Below are positions 1 to 8,953 of a stretch of DNA of 58,588 nt, piece by piece. Below the pieces are notes generated by a model that was given only the letters and a program-made list of their open reading frames with translations, ran no database searches and was not told where the DNA came from. The position numbers were made by a program, and so were the translations under genes. Every line of letters starts with the position of its first letter. Within the stretch, counting starts at the first letter, position 1. The DNA lies in assembly GCA_965652025.1 (NCBI GenBank), contig CBFGTM010000016.1, positions 1 to 58,588 of the forward strand, in the 5' to 3' direction. The stretch comes from CAVVWJ01 sp965652025. Lineage in GTDB: Bacteria > Gemmatimonadota > Gemmatimonadetes > Gemmatimonadales > GWC2-71-9.

Positions 1-104
1 CCTAAGCCCCCGCTGGGGTAATAACCCCAGCTCCGGCTGTGGGGCCAGGTGGGCAGCGCGCCGATCAGGAGCAGCACCAGGATCACGATCAGGATCGTCG
101 ACAT
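1..104 (-). CDS. DUF3309 small hydrophobic protein (3' end beyond the window)
   Basis: The minus strand opens with ATG at 104 and reads MSTILIVILVLLLIGALPTW followed by PHSRSWGYYPSGGL up to the window edge. This is the typical start of the DUF3309 family, roughly 50-residue membrane peptides with one hydrophobic helix, a Pro-Thr-Trp-Pro turn and a second helix. Only 34 codons are present because the gene runs off the left edge. It is divergent from the protease at 280. The function of the family is unknown; it is common in soil and environmental bacteria. Confidence 0.75.
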   Translation of the reverse strand, partial: MSTILIVILVLLLIGALPTWPHSRSWGYYPSGGL

Positions 105-279
105 GGGGCCTCGCCATCGGATTGAGCCCAGAAAGTACTTCGGGCAACCGACGGTGGCCACCTTCCGCTGACAGCGCCCCGGAACCATTTTTGGGTACCC
201 GTCCGTTCTAGCTCTCTTGCCCTGGAACCTCCCGCCCGGCCGGCGCGGGAAACAGGGCCCACCCCATAGGAGTTGAAGC
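105..279. other. Divergent intergenic region
   Basis: This gap separates the DUF3309 gene (leftward) and the subtilisin gene (rightward) and must carry both promoters. An AGGAG Shine-Dalgarno at about 269-273 lies just ahead of the ATG at 280. I see no clear hairpin or repeated motif. Confidence 0.5.
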
Positions 280-1470
280 ATGCACCGACGTGTACTGGCC
301 CTGGCTGCGCTCAGCTGGGCTATCGCCGCCTGTAGTGACTCTCCCTCCGACCCCAGCTCGGCCGACTCCCCGGCTCTAGACCCGTTAGCCGACGCCGGTG
401 TGGCTGCGGCAGTAGGACGCGCTCCCGACGTTCAGGGCCGGTTCATCGTGACCCTGGCCCCCAAGGTGAGCCCCGGGGCGCTGGCCCGGGAACATAGAGT
501 CCAGCCCGACTTCGTCTACACCCACGCCCTGAACGGTTTTGCCGGCCGGATCTCGGACGCGGCAAAGGCCGGCCTGCTGCGGGACAACCGGGTAGTCCGG
601 GTCGAGCGCGACGGCATCGCCACTATAGTGAGCACCGAGACCGGCGCGACCTGGGGCCTGGACCGGGTGGACCAGCGCAACCTGCCGCTCAGCACCACCT
701 ACACCTACAGCAACACTGGCAGCGGAGTGACCGCGTACATCATCGACACCGGCCTCCGTCTCACCCACTCGGAGTTCGGGGGCCGGGCCGTAAAGGGCTT
801 TGACGCGGTGACGTCAGGCGGGACCGCGGCCGACTGCAACGGCCACGGGACCCACGTGGGCGGGACTGTAGGCGGCAACATCTACGGCGTCGCCAAGAGC
901 GTGTCCCTGGTCGCGGTACGGGTGCTCGACTGCAGCGGCTCGGGTACTTGGAGCGGCGTGATCGCTGGGATGGACTGGGTGACCGCTAACCATGCAGCCG
1001 GCACGCCGGCCGTCGCCAACATGTCGATCGGCGGCGGGGTCAACGCTTCGGTTGATGACGCGGTGCGGCGGATGATCGCCGACGGCGTGGCCACCGCGGT
1101 CGCCGCCGGTAACAGCTCGCGCGATGCCTGCAAGTTCACGCCGGCGCGGGTGGCTGCGGCGATGACCATCGGAGCAACCAACAAGTCCGACCGTAGGCCC
1201 TCCTGGTCCAACTACGGAACCTGCGTCGACTGGTTCGCCCCCGGCGTCGGCATCACCTCCTCGTGGTACACCAGCAACAGCGCTACCAACACCATCAGCG
1301 GCACCTCGATGGCAACCCCGCACACGGCCGGGGTGGCGGCGCTCTATCTCCAGAGCCACCCAGCGGCCACTCCGCAGCAGGTGAGGGACGCGCTGTATGC
1401 CGCCAGTACCAAAGGGATCGTGACCAGCTCGAAGACCGCCAACAATCACCTGCTTTTCAGCAACTACTGA
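280..1470 (+). CDS. Secreted subtilisin-family serine protease (S8, proteinase K-like) lipoprotein
   Basis: Pre-pro-subtilase of 396 residues. The N-terminus is a lipoprotein signal (residues 1-18, lipobox IAAC with Cys18), so the precursor is probably lipid-anchored before processing. An I9 inhibitor-type propeptide lies at about 52-112 (GRFIVTLAP, FAGRISDAA). The catalytic domain shows Asp156 (YIIDTG), His189 (NGHGTHVGG), oxyanion Asn278 (AAGN) and Ser343 (GTSMATPH), so the triad is complete. Four or more Cys residues suggest disulfides as in proteinase K and aqualysin. Its role is extracellular protein degradation. It is transcribed alone and converges on the UPF0182 gene. The start at 280 is supported by the AGGAG site and the signal peptide. 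Confidence 0.93.
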   Translation: MHRRVLALAALSWAIAACSDSPSDPSSADSPALDPLADAGVAAAVGRAPDVQGRFIVTLAPKVSPGALAREHRVQPDFVYTHALNGFAGRISDAAKAGLLRDNRVVRVERDGIATIVSTETGATWGLDRVDQRNLPLSTTYTYSNTGSGVTAYIIDTGLRLTHSEFGGRAVKGFDAVTSGGTAADCNGHGTHVGGTVGGNIYGVAKSVSLVAVRVLDCSGSGTWSGVIAGMDWVTANHAAGTPAVANMSIGGGVNASVDDAVRRMIADGVATAVAAGNSSRDACKFTPARVAAAMTIGATNKSDRRPSWSNYGTCVDWFAPGVGITSSWYTSNSATNTISGTSMATPHTAGVAALYLQSHPAATPQQVRDALYAASTKGIVTSSKTANNHLLFSNY

Positions 1471-1479
1471 GAGCAGGCG

Positions 1480-4227
1480 TTACCGCTTATCCAGAGCGCC
1501 ACCCGAGATCTGGGTGGCGCTTCGGAGTACCTCCCCTAGCCTCCGCATCTCCTCGCCATACGTCGCCCAGTCCAAGTCCCGCTGGGCCTGGATGGCGGTG
1601 TTGTAGTGCCGCCGTGCCTGGCCGATCAAAGTCTCGAGTCGCGAGTCGCGCGTCGCGGCATCGGGTACACTTACCGTGTCAGCTGCTAGAACCGGAGCTC
1701 GGCGGCCGGGCCTGCCACCGAACATCTCCGCCAGTCCCTCATCGAGCGTCTCCCGCATCAGCACCCGATTCTGATACGCCACCACGACCCGTTTGAGCTC
1801 GGGAATCCGCCCGCCCTCCGCCCGGAGATAAATCGGCTGCACATAGAGCAGGGCCTCCTCGATCGGAATCACCAGCAGGTCCCCCCGGATGACCTGGGAG
1901 CCCCGCTGGTCCCATAGAGTCAGTTGCTGAGAGATCTCCGTGTTCTGGTTGATCCGGTTGACGATCTGACGGGGACCGAATGCCAGCGTCTGGCGGGAGA
2001 GGCGGTACACCCGAAGCTTGCCGTACTCCTCGCCGTCGTTCCGCGCCACCATCCAGGCCGCCAGGTTGTCCTTCCCCCTCGGCGTGAAGGGGACCATGTA
2101 GATGTACTCCGCGTTCTTCTCCTCCGGCAGCCGCATGACGATGTGCCGCATGAAGGGCACCCTGCCCTCCGACTCCGTCGCCTCGGGGATCTGCCATTGA
2201 TCCTCCCGATGGTAGAAATCCACCGGGTCGTCCATGTGGTAGGTGGTGTAGAGGCCGGCCTGGATCCGGTATATGACATCGGGGTAGCGGATGTGCGCCC
2301 GGATGTCGGCCGGCATCCGGTCGAGAGGGACGAAAACGCCGGGAAAGATACGGGACCAGGTCTGGATGATGGGGTCGCGCGGAGCGCTCACGTAGGCGGT
2401 CAGGGTGCCGTCGTACGCATCGATCAACAGCTTGACGCTGTTCCGCATGTAGCTGGTGCCGTCTCGCAGCCGCTCCGAGTAGGGATAGCGGTTGGTTGCG
2501 GTGTAGCCATCGAGGATCCATTTGAGGGTGCCGTCAGCGGCCACGATCAGGTAGGGATCCCGGTCGAAAAAAAGGAAGGGAAGCGCCTTGCGGGCGCGGC
2601 CCATGATGTCGCGTTGGTAGAGCACCCGGCTCGAGTCGGTGATGTCGCCCGAGAACAGGATCTTGGACGAACCGAACTGGGCGGCGAAGACTGCCCGCCG
2701 GACGATGCTGCCCATCGGCACGCCTCCCTTGCCGGCGTACGAGGCGTAGACGTTCTGCTCGCCCGAGGGATGATCGAACTCCCGCTGCCGGGTATTCACG
2801 AAGACATACTCAGCCGTCAGCTCACCGTAGTAGAGCTGGGGGCGGGTGACCTTGAGCGACGTGGTGGAGACCGGCGGCAGGTCCTTGATAAAGAGCATCG
2901 GCAGTCCCTCGACCGTAACCTGGTTCACCGGACTCAGGGTCAGCCCCATCCCATGGGTGAAGGTGAGATGCTCGTTGATGAAGGTGCGGGTCGGGAGCGC
3001 CCGGGGGTTGAGTTCCCGGGGGGTGAGCAACACCTGGCGGTACTTCCCATCGATCCAGTAGCGGTCGTCGTCCACCGAGATGAAGTCGTAGTAGGTACGG
3101 ATCTCCTGCAGCTGGCCGAAGGTCTGCAGCAACGGGTCCCGGTCCCACAGCCGCACGTTCTCTATCGTCGGGGCGTTGGCCCGGATGTCGGCCAGGGTGA
3201 GGTTGCTCTCTCCGGTCAGCTCCCGGGTCTCCACCCGATCCAGTTCCCACGCCTGCCGGGTGGCCGCGATGTGATTGCGGAGATAGGGAGTTTCCCGGGT
3301 TAGCTCGGTTGGAGCCACCAGAAACTTCTGCATCACCCCGGGCACGATACCCCGGCCGATGAGGGCAACCGCGAGATACGCGCCGATGGCAAGCAGGGCG
3401 TACCGGATCAGCTCGCCTCGGAAGGCGCCGAAGAAGACAGCAATGGCGGCGAGAACAGCGGTGAGGGCGGACAGCTTGAGCGCCGGTAATCTCGCATGCA
3501 GATCGGTGTAGCTGGCCCCCACCATGGGACCGGTAGTGGAATAGAGCAGGTTGGGGACATCCACCAGCCAGAGCCGGAGGGCAGTCAGCAGAAACAGGGC
3601 CCCGATCAGGACGGCGATATGCAGCGCCGATGAGGGCTCTATTCGGAGCCGAGGCGCTCGACGGGGACCGGAAACAGTCAGGAGATCGCCTCGGAGCAGG
3701 TAGAGCACGATCACCAGAATGATGGTCACGAAGCCGAGGGCCGACAGGATGCCGAGTCCGGTCGCGAGGGCGGGGAGAGTAAAGACGTAGAACCCCACGT
3801 CGCGAGCGAAGATCGGATCCCTGATGCCGAAGGGGGTCGCGTTGAGCAGCTGAAGCACGGTGCTCCAGGCGGGCGTCGCGGCGAAGCCGGCCAGCACGGC
3901 TATGACGAGTGAGACCGGCAGAGTCAGCCGGAGAAGTGGACCGGTGAGATTGATCCGCGGCCGATTCTGGGTGAACTGCAGGGTTACCGGATAGGCCACC
4001 ACGCCGCGCTGGGCCACCCGGAGATTGCCATACAGCACCGCGAAGGTGAGTCCCGCCACCAGCAGGAAGAGCAGCCCGCCGGTGAGCAACGGCCGTATGA
4101 AGACCGCCTGGTAGCCGATCTCCTGGAACCACCACCAATCGGTGAGGAGTCCGGTCAGGGCCGGAAAGAGCACCACCGCCAGGAAGGCGAGGGCGGCGAG
4201 AGTCAGGACCAGCCGGGTTCGGGACAT
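1480..4227 (-). CDS. UPF0182 family large membrane protein
   Basis: A 915-residue UPF0182 (COG1615) protein. The N-terminal third carries about seven hydrophobic helices (for example residues 5-26, 46-68, 105-120, 165-185 and 205-225), followed by a long soluble domain that contains the family block LFFDRDPYLIVAADG and the stretch MDDPVDFYHREDQW. No biochemical function is established for the family. Length is normal. Codons for about residues 857-865 fall inside a GAGTCGCGAGTC-type low-complexity tract (1633-1658), giving the local peptide ATRDSRLETL in a variable C-terminal linker. It is probably a single-gene transcript; the kinase gene ends its own unit 51 bp upstream. Confidence 0.9.
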   Translation of the reverse strand: MSRTRLVLTLAALAFLAVVLFPALTGLLTDWWWFQEIGYQAVFIRPLLTGGLLFLLVAGLTFAVLYGNLRVAQRGVVAYPVTLQFTQNRPRINLTGPLLRLTLPVSLVIAVLAGFAATPAWSTVLQLLNATPFGIRDPIFARDVGFYVFTLPALATGLGILSALGFVTIILVIVLYLLRGDLLTVSGPRRAPRLRIEPSSALHIAVLIGALFLLTALRLWLVDVPNLLYSTTGPMVGASYTDLHARLPALKLSALTAVLAAIAVFFGAFRGELIRYALLAIGAYLAVALIGRGIVPGVMQKFLVAPTELTRETPYLRNHIAATRQAWELDRVETRELTGESNLTLADIRANAPTIENVRLWDRDPLLQTFGQLQEIRTYYDFISVDDDRYWIDGKYRQVLLTPRELNPRALPTRTFINEHLTFTHGMGLTLSPVNQVTVEGLPMLFIKDLPPVSTTSLKVTRPQLYYGELTAEYVFVNTRQREFDHPSGEQNVYASYAGKGGVPMGSIVRRAVFAAQFGSSKILFSGDITDSSRVLYQRDIMGRARKALPFLFFDRDPYLIVAADGTLKWILDGYTATNRYPYSERLRDGTSYMRNSVKLLIDAYDGTLTAYVSAPRDPIIQTWSRIFPGVFVPLDRMPADIRAHIRYPDVIYRIQAGLYTTYHMDDPVDFYHREDQWQIPEATESEGRVPFMRHIVMRLPEEKNAEYIYMVPFTPRGKDNLAAWMVARNDGEEYGKLRVYRLSRQTLAFGPRQIVNRINQNTEISQQLTLWDQRGSQVIRGDLLVIPIEEALLYVQPIYLRAEGGRIPELKRVVVAYQNRVLMRETLDEGLAEMFGGRPGRRAPVLAADTVSVPDAATRDSRLETLIGQARRHYNTAIQAQRDLDWATYGEEMRRLGEVLRSATQISGGALDKR
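1496..1520. terminator. Hairpin at the convergent end of the protease and UPF0182 genes
   Basis: A perfect 9-bp stem (GCGCCACCC / GGGTGGCGC, 7-nt loop) sits just past the protease stop and inside the last codons of the UPF0182 gene. There is no T-tract on either side, so it is at most a weak or Rho-assisted bidirectional terminator. Confidence 0.35.
1633..1658. repeat. GAGTCGCG low-complexity tract inside the UPF0182 gene
   Basis: Short imperfect tandem repeat built on GAGTCGCG / CGCGTCGCG. It resembles the longer tract at 6978-7010 and is translated within the C-terminal linker of the UPF0182 protein. Confidence 0.5.
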
Positions 4228-4278
4228 CGAGAGGAGAAGTATGGTGGCGCGGCGGGGAAGCGGTAGGCCGGGTGTGAC

Positions 4279-6306
4279 CTAGACCGCTTCCAATGCCTGG
4301 AGAAACTCAGCCGCGCCGGGCCAGCGATCATCGGGCTTCCGGGCCAGTGCCTTCACAATGGCCCTGCTGAGTGATACCGGCACGTCCGGATTTAGTTCCG
4401 CCGGATCGGTGGGTGGCGACTCCTCGTGCTTCAGATGGTGTGCCACCAGCGCCATGGTCCCGCTGGCCTCGAACACCCGCCTGCCGGTTACACACTCGAA
4501 CAGTACCGCGCCGGTGGCATAGATGTCGGTCCGCCCATCCACCGGCTCGCCCAGGAGCTGCTCCGGAGCCATGTACGCCGGAGTGCCCACGATCATCCCC
4601 GTCCTGGTGAGCGCACCGTCGGTCTGTGCCCCTGCCAGCCGGGCGATGCCGAAATCGGTGACCTTGAGGAAGCCGGTCGGGTCGACCAGGAGGTTCTGCG
4701 GCTTGATGTCGCGGTGCACGATCCCCGCCTCGTGAGCCACCTCCAGCGCTCGGCAGACCTGCTTGCCGATGGTGAGGGCGGCCGACACGTCCAGTCGCCC
4801 TGCCTCCTTTATCAGCGATGCGACGGTGGTGCCGCGGACGAACTCCATGGTGATGTAGTAGATCCCGTCTACCTCACCCAGATCGAAGGTTCGGACCACG
4901 TTCCGGTGGGTGATGCGGCGGGCCAGGCGGAGCTCCTGCTTGAATCGCTCCAGCAGAGTGGAATCGAGCTCTCTTACTTCGGGGCGGATGGCCTTGATTG
5001 CCAGGGTCTCGCCCACTTCCCGGTCGAAGGCCCGATACACCACGCCCATGCCGCCGGCGCCCAGCTGCTCCTGGATCTCATAGCGGTTGGCAAAGAGGCG
5101 GCCGACCGAGAGTAGATCTTCCCCCTTGCCGGTCTTGCCGTCGCCCGTCACCGTGGCTGCGGCTCCGGTCCGTAGGTACCGGACCAGGCGATCCTTCTCC
5201 CGCAGCTCCTCCACCATAGTTCCGAAGGCGTGGGCCAGATCGCCGATCTCGTCCCTGGTTCCTACCTCGATGGATCCACCGTACTCGCCCTCCTTCACCT
5301 TGCGAGTGGCTGCTACCAGACGCTTGACCGGCCCCACGATGTGGCGCGCCGCCAGGAGAGAAAATCCGACGGCGAGCAGCAGCCCGATCAGAAAGGCCCA
5401 CCGGATGGTGCGGCTGAGCTGCTGGTAGGCGGCGAGATCGGCAGCTCGAGAATGGAGTCCCAAGTAGCCACCGACCGGCACGCTGTCCGCGGTCGTGAGG
5501 GATCCGACGGTACCCTCGTAGTCGGTGTCACCGAGGGTGAGGCGGATGCGAGATGGAGCGACGTGGGCGCTGTCGAGCCGGACGGTACGCAGGGCCTGGG
5601 TGAGGGTGGAGTCGAGGGATTGCTTCGTCGCCGGCTGGCGGCTGGCAATCACTGTGGATGCCGCGAGCTGGGGCGAGCCCAGGGTGTCGATCGAGAAGAA
5701 GACAATCTCGGAATTGGTGTGGCGCCGCAGCCCCCCAGCGAACGCGGTGTCGATCTGGAGCGCGGCGGAGACCACGGCCAGCGGAGTCATCGTCCCCGGA
5801 CTCATGACCGGCATCGCCACTGCCTGATACAGCTGGTCACCGGAGTCGGTGGGCTCGATCCAGAGTCCGGCGGTGGTCTTCCCTTCCAGCGCCCGGCCGA
5901 TCAGGGCGCCGCGGGAGAAATCCTGGTCGAAGAGGTCGCGCTGGGAGGTCCAGGCCTGGAGCACACCGGTGGGATCGGTGATCAGCACCCAGTCGGCGCC
6001 GATCTGGTTGCGCAGCTCGTCGGCCTGGTCCAGGAGATCGGCCCGTTTGCCGCTCCGCACCGACTCGCCGATGCGGGAGACGTAGACCGGCACCTGGACC
6101 AGCGCCGCGGTGAGCTGGCGCAGGGTCTGGCTCCGGCCATCGAGCGCGTCGCGGATGGTTAGCTGAGTGGCCTGGAGCGCCTGGAGTGCGGCGGCGTCGG
6201 CGGCCCGGTCGGCCTGGCGCTTGGTGATCAGCATGGCAATCCCGAGCACCGCGGTCACTACCAACGCGGTGCCGAGGAAGATGCGGGTGCCGAGGGGAAC
6301 TCTCAC
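4279..6306 (-). CDS. Transmembrane receptor serine/threonine protein kinase (sensor-HAMP-kinase)
   Basis: This 675-residue protein has transmembrane helix 1 (about 8-28), a periplasmic Cache-like sensor region (about 30-300, with LITDPTGVLQAW at 108-119), helix 2 (about 302-320), a HAMP domain (321-375) and a Hanks-type kinase domain (409-675). Kinase motifs are complete: glycine loop GAGGMG 416-421, Lys438, catalytic loop HRDIKPQN 531-538, DFG 551-553, and MAPEQ 579-583. Fusion of a two-helix chemoreceptor-like sensor to an STK is less common than STKs with PASTA or WD40 domains. It should autophosphorylate in response to a periplasmic ligand. It lies 72 bp downstream of the cupredoxin gene on the same strand, so the two may share a transcript. 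The substrate is unknown. Confidence 0.9.
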   Translation of the reverse strand: MRVPLGTRIFLGTALVVTAVLGIAMLITKRQADRAADAAALQALQATQLTIRDALDGRSQTLRQLTAALVQVPVYVSRIGESVRSGKRADLLDQADELRNQIGADWVLITDPTGVLQAWTSQRDLFDQDFSRGALIGRALEGKTTAGLWIEPTDSGDQLYQAVAMPVMSPGTMTPLAVVSAALQIDTAFAGGLRRHTNSEIVFFSIDTLGSPQLAASTVIASRQPATKQSLDSTLTQALRTVRLDSAHVAPSRIRLTLGDTDYEGTVGSLTTADSVPVGGYLGLHSRAADLAAYQQLSRTIRWAFLIGLLLAVGFSLLAARHIVGPVKRLVAATRKVKEGEYGGSIEVGTRDEIGDLAHAFGTMVEELREKDRLVRYLRTGAAATVTGDGKTGKGEDLLSVGRLFANRYEIQEQLGAGGMGVVYRAFDREVGETLAIKAIRPEVRELDSTLLERFKQELRLARRITHRNVVRTFDLGEVDGIYYITMEFVRGTTVASLIKEAGRLDVSAALTIGKQVCRALEVAHEAGIVHRDIKPQNLLVDPTGFLKVTDFGIARLAGAQTDGALTRTGMIVGTPAYMAPEQLLGEPVDGRTDIYATGAVLFECVTGRRVFEASGTMALVAHHLKHEESPPTDPAELNPDVPVSLSRAIVKALARKPDDRWPGAAEFLQALEAV

Positions 6307-6333
6307 ACCTCACTCGGCGGCAGCACTGCCTCA

Positions 6334-6372
6334 GTCATTGCGAGGAGGCGGAAGCCTCCGAAGCAATCCCGC
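6334..6372. repeat. Dispersed palindromic repeat, copy A
   Basis: GTCATTGCGAGG...GAAGCAATCCC with inner arms GGAGGC/GCCTCC. It lies in the 72-bp gap between the cupredoxin and kinase genes. It is the same family as the copies at 10202, 23056, 23103, 26373 and 31727. Confidence 0.85.
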
Positions 6373-6378
6373 GGCATA

Positions 6379-7107
6379 TCAATACCGACGCCCCTGCTGG
6401 GGATAGGGACGGCCGAACTTGTTGAGGTGAGGCTTGAACTTGTAGCCCCGGGCGTCGAGCTGGAGCTCGAGGTCCGCGACGCCGGCGGGCGGGAGGGTGA
6501 GGTCGCGGGAAATGTCCGGAGAGCGCTCGTGCCAGGCGTGCAGGGTGTATCGCCCGGGCGGGACCGCCTCGATGGTGAACGTTCCGTCGCTGGAGGGCTG
6601 GGCGTACCAGGGATTGTCCCGCACCACGACCAGCGCGCTCATCTGGGAGTGGACGTTGCAGTAGACCCGCACAATGCCGGCGCGCTCGAACTTGACCGCG
6701 GGAGTCTCGCCCCGTCCATACAGACCGAGGTCGAACGGGTTCTCCTCCGAAAGAGAGAAGACGTTGTGATTGAAAGGATCGTGGTTGGGAAAGGTGACGC
6801 TGGAGCCGACCGGCACCACCAGGACATGAGGGGAGAACTCTTTGTCGGCGGTGCTGATCTCGGCGCGCACCGGTGTAGCCGGCGAAACCCGCGATTTGGA
6901 CTCGAGCCAGACCACGGCTTGGCCCACGTCCTTGGCTTGTTTGTCGTTTTTGTCGAGCAGAGTCAGGTGGCCGATGAGAGTCGCGAGTCGTGAGTCGTGA
7001 GTCGCGAGACTGGCCGGCGACGCAACAGAAGATTGGATGAGCATGAGCAGCCCTCCCGCTCCGAGCAGGGAGCGGAAGCCTGGAACGCTGAGTATCTTGG
7101 CTCGCAT
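6379..7107 (-). CDS. Secreted cupredoxin with carboxypeptidase-regulatory-like domain
   Basis: A protein of 242 residues from ATG at 7107 (an earlier in-frame start exists, but this one begins a clear signal peptide, residues 1-30). A cupredoxin domain spans about 76-162 with type-1 copper ligands His114 (NHDPFNHNVFS), Cys150, His153 and Met156 (YCNVHSQM). A short Ig-like carboxypeptidase-regulatory domain follows (about 170-217, DGTFTIEAVPPGRYTLHAWH). This architecture is often annotated as a methylamine-utilization-type plastocyanin. Residues about 33-43 are encoded by a GAGTCGTGAGTC tract. It is probably a periplasmic electron carrier or copper-binding protein. It is divergent from the barrel at 7222 and upstream of the receptor kinase. 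Confidence 0.83.
   Translation of the reverse strand: MRAKILSVPGFRSLLGAGGLLMLIQSSVASPASLATHDSRLATLIGHLTLLDKNDKQAKDVGQAVVWLESKSRVSPATPVRAEISTADKEFSPHVLVVPVGSSVTFPNHDPFNHNVFSLSEENPFDLGLYGRGETPAVKFERAGIVRVYCNVHSQMSALVVVRDNPWYAQPSSDGTFTIEAVPPGRYTLHAWHERSPDISRDLTLPPAGVADLELQLDARGYKFKPHLNKFGRPYPQQGRRY
6978..7010. repeat. GAGTCGTGAGTC low-complexity tract in the cupredoxin gene
   Basis: Four to five head-to-tail 8-bp units of the form GAGTCGTG/GAGTCGCG. On the minus strand they encode LATHDSRLATL just after the signal peptide, a region of the protein that tolerates length change. Confidence 0.65.
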
Positions 7108-7221
7108 GCCGGAACGGTACCGTTCGCTACAGAGCGCGTCAACGCAAATTGTTGGATCCCTCCACCCGGCACAGCGGAGGAGCAGTGTACCTCTCCGGCC
7201 GCTGCAGTGAGCTCCGGACAA

Positions 7222-8460
7222 ATGGATCGCGCAGAGGTTACAGTGCACACTGACGCGGCCGTCGAGGCCCACTGCTCCTCCGCTGCTCCCCCTGAGAAGA
7301 GGAAATGGGCCGCCCTGTGTGGCGTGGGGTGGGCACTAATAGTGACGGTACCGGCAACCAGGTCGCTCTGGGCTCAGGACCAGCAGCTTGATGCCAGCGT
7401 GCACGGGCTGCTCCTGATGAACGGGTTCTACACCAGCGACGACGTGAACAACAGCGACGTGCCCCAGTTCGTGGTGCCCGCCGGCGAGCCGGCGCGGACG
7501 ACGACCAGTGCGACGGTGCGGCAGTCGCGGGTGACGGTGAAGGGGCTGGTCCAGGAATTTGCCGGCGGCACGCTGGCGGGTGAGTTGGACGTGGATTTCT
7601 ACGGCGGGCAGCAGCCCTCGACCGGCGGTCGCACCTTTCCCCTGCTCCGAATCCGGAAGGTGTTCGCCGAGCTGACCTGGGCCCGATTCGCCGTCCTGGT
7701 GGGACAGGAGTCGCCCCCGATTGCGGCGGTGAGCCCGTCATCCATTGCCAGCATCGGGTTTCCGCTCTTTGCCGGCGCCGGCAACCTCTGGCTCTGGATC
7801 CCGCAGGTTCGCATGTCTGCCGATCTCGCCCCCATGGGTGGAGTCCGCCTCGGCATCGAGGGGGCGGCGCTGGCCCCCACTTCGGGCGAGCCGCAGCAGA
7901 CCTTTCTCACCCAACCCGATGCGGCGGAGCGAAGCGGGCGGCCCTATATCCAGGGACGACTCCGGGCCCGCTGGGGCGCGGGCGACGAGCTGGGCGAAAT
8001 CAGCTTCGGCGGGCACTACGGCTGGCTGCAGGACAGCACCGGCGGCGAGATCACCTCCGAGGCGCTGGCGGTCAGCGTGTGGACCCCGATTGCCGGTGGG
8101 CTCGAGCTTCGGGGAGAGGCGTTCGTGGGACAGGCGCTTGCGGGACTGGGTGCCGGCGGCATCGGGCAGAACATGGTGCGCAACGGAGTGCCGGTGGAGA
8201 CCAAGGGCGGATGGGCCCAGCTCAACTATCGAGCCGGGGAGTGGGAGCTGGGAGTCGGCGGAGGACTCGACGATCCCGACGACGAAGATCTGGTCGCGAA
8301 CTCCCGGCTCCGGAATCTTGCCTACGGGGGACACCTGATCTGGCGCCGGCGTCCGGCAGTGGTGGGTTTGGAGGCGCGGGAGATCCAGACCCGTTATGCG
8401 GCACCAGTGGGAACCGAATCGGCGGTGCATGTGAATCTGGGGGTCGGGTTCGAGTTCTAG
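7222..8460 (+). CDS. Outer-membrane beta-barrel (porin-like) protein
   Basis: A protein of about 412 residues when started at ATG 7222. The hydrophobic stretch near residues 26-48 ending at LWAQ is a signal peptide, and a later start just before it is possible. The mature part is rich in alternating hydrophobic beta-strands, contains VFAELTWARFAVLVGQESP, and ends in a terminal Phe (LGVGFEF), the usual BAM signal. It resembles uncharacterised porin/DcaP-like proteins. The open frame extends upstream over the cupredoxin gene on the other strand, but those codons look non-coding. Close divergence from the cupredoxin gene suggests shared regulation. Confidence 0.75.
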   Translation: MDRAEVTVHTDAAVEAHCSSAAPPEKRKWAALCGVGWALIVTVPATRSLWAQDQQLDASVHGLLLMNGFYTSDDVNNSDVPQFVVPAGEPARTTTSATVRQSRVTVKGLVQEFAGGTLAGELDVDFYGGQQPSTGGRTFPLLRIRKVFAELTWARFAVLVGQESPPIAAVSPSSIASIGFPLFAGAGNLWLWIPQVRMSADLAPMGGVRLGIEGAALAPTSGEPQQTFLTQPDAAERSGRPYIQGRLRARWGAGDELGEISFGGHYGWLQDSTGGEITSEALAVSVWTPIAGGLELRGEAFVGQALAGLGAGGIGQNMVRNGVPVETKGGWAQLNYRAGEWELGVGGGLDDPDDEDLVANSRLRNLAYGGHLIWRRRPAVVGLEAREIQTRYAAPVGTESAVHVNLGVGFEF

Positions 8461-8515
8461 GAGGCGGGACGCGGGGACGTGGGGAGGCGGAGGAAGTCGC
8501 CGGGGAAACATGGAT

Positions 8516-8556
8516 GGGCATCGGGCGTAGTGTCCCGATGCCCTTCGCATTTTCGG
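8516..8556 (+). terminator. Hairpin downstream of the barrel gene
   Basis: A perfect 10-bp stem GGGCATCGGG / CCCGATGCCC with an 8-nt loop, followed by TTCGCATTTTC. The position 56 bp after the barrel stop fits an intrinsic terminator with a short T-rich tail. Confidence 0.6.
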
Positions 8557-8665
8557 TGATTGCCCGATGTTACATCACGGGGGGCGAATGTCACCGTGAG
8601 GCGATTGAACTTACTGTTCCGCAACTTCTTCGTGCGACCGGCGGTGCAGGCCGCGGACGCGGGAT

Positions 8666-8941
8666 TCAGCCGCCGGCCACTGCAAGGACCACGGTAATCT
8701 CATCGCCCTCATTGACCCGGGCATCGAATCCGCCGAGGAATCGGGTGTCCTGATCATTGAGATAAAACCCCACAAAGGGATAGGGGCCGCCGTTCTCGTC
8801 CTTCAGCCGAGGCGCCAACTGGGGATATCGGTCGGCAACCTGGGTCACTACTTCTCCGACCGTGGTTCCGTTCGCCTCTACCGTCGCGTGGCCATCGGTC
8901 AGCCGCCTCAGAATGGTCGGCAGGCTCAGGGTCACTGGCAT
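8666..8941 (-). CDS. MoaD/ThiS family sulfur-carrier protein
   Basis: A 91-residue ubiquitin-fold protein ending in Ala-Gly-Gly. The Gly-Gly tail is the site that is adenylated and converted to a thiocarboxylate in MoaD, ThiS and CysO. Motifs include TVGEVVTQVADRYPQLAPRL and EGDEITVVLAVAGG. It starts 12 bp after the stop of the threonine-synthase-like gene, so the two form an operon. No molybdopterin or thiamin gene is nearby, which favours a role as sulfur donor to the PLP enzyme (as CysO serves CysM) or to a distant pathway. Confidence 0.88.
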   Translation of the reverse strand: MPVTLSLPTILRRLTDGHATVEANGTTVGEVVTQVADRYPQLAPRLKDENGGPYPFVGFYLNDQDTRFLGGFDARVNEGDEITVVLAVAGG

Positions 8942-8953
8942 CTCATGATCTCC

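Noticed and set aside
6997..7221. Long upstream extension of the barrel gene at 7222
   Set aside because: It overlaps the signal-peptide end of the cupredoxin gene on the opposite strand and has no signal-like start.
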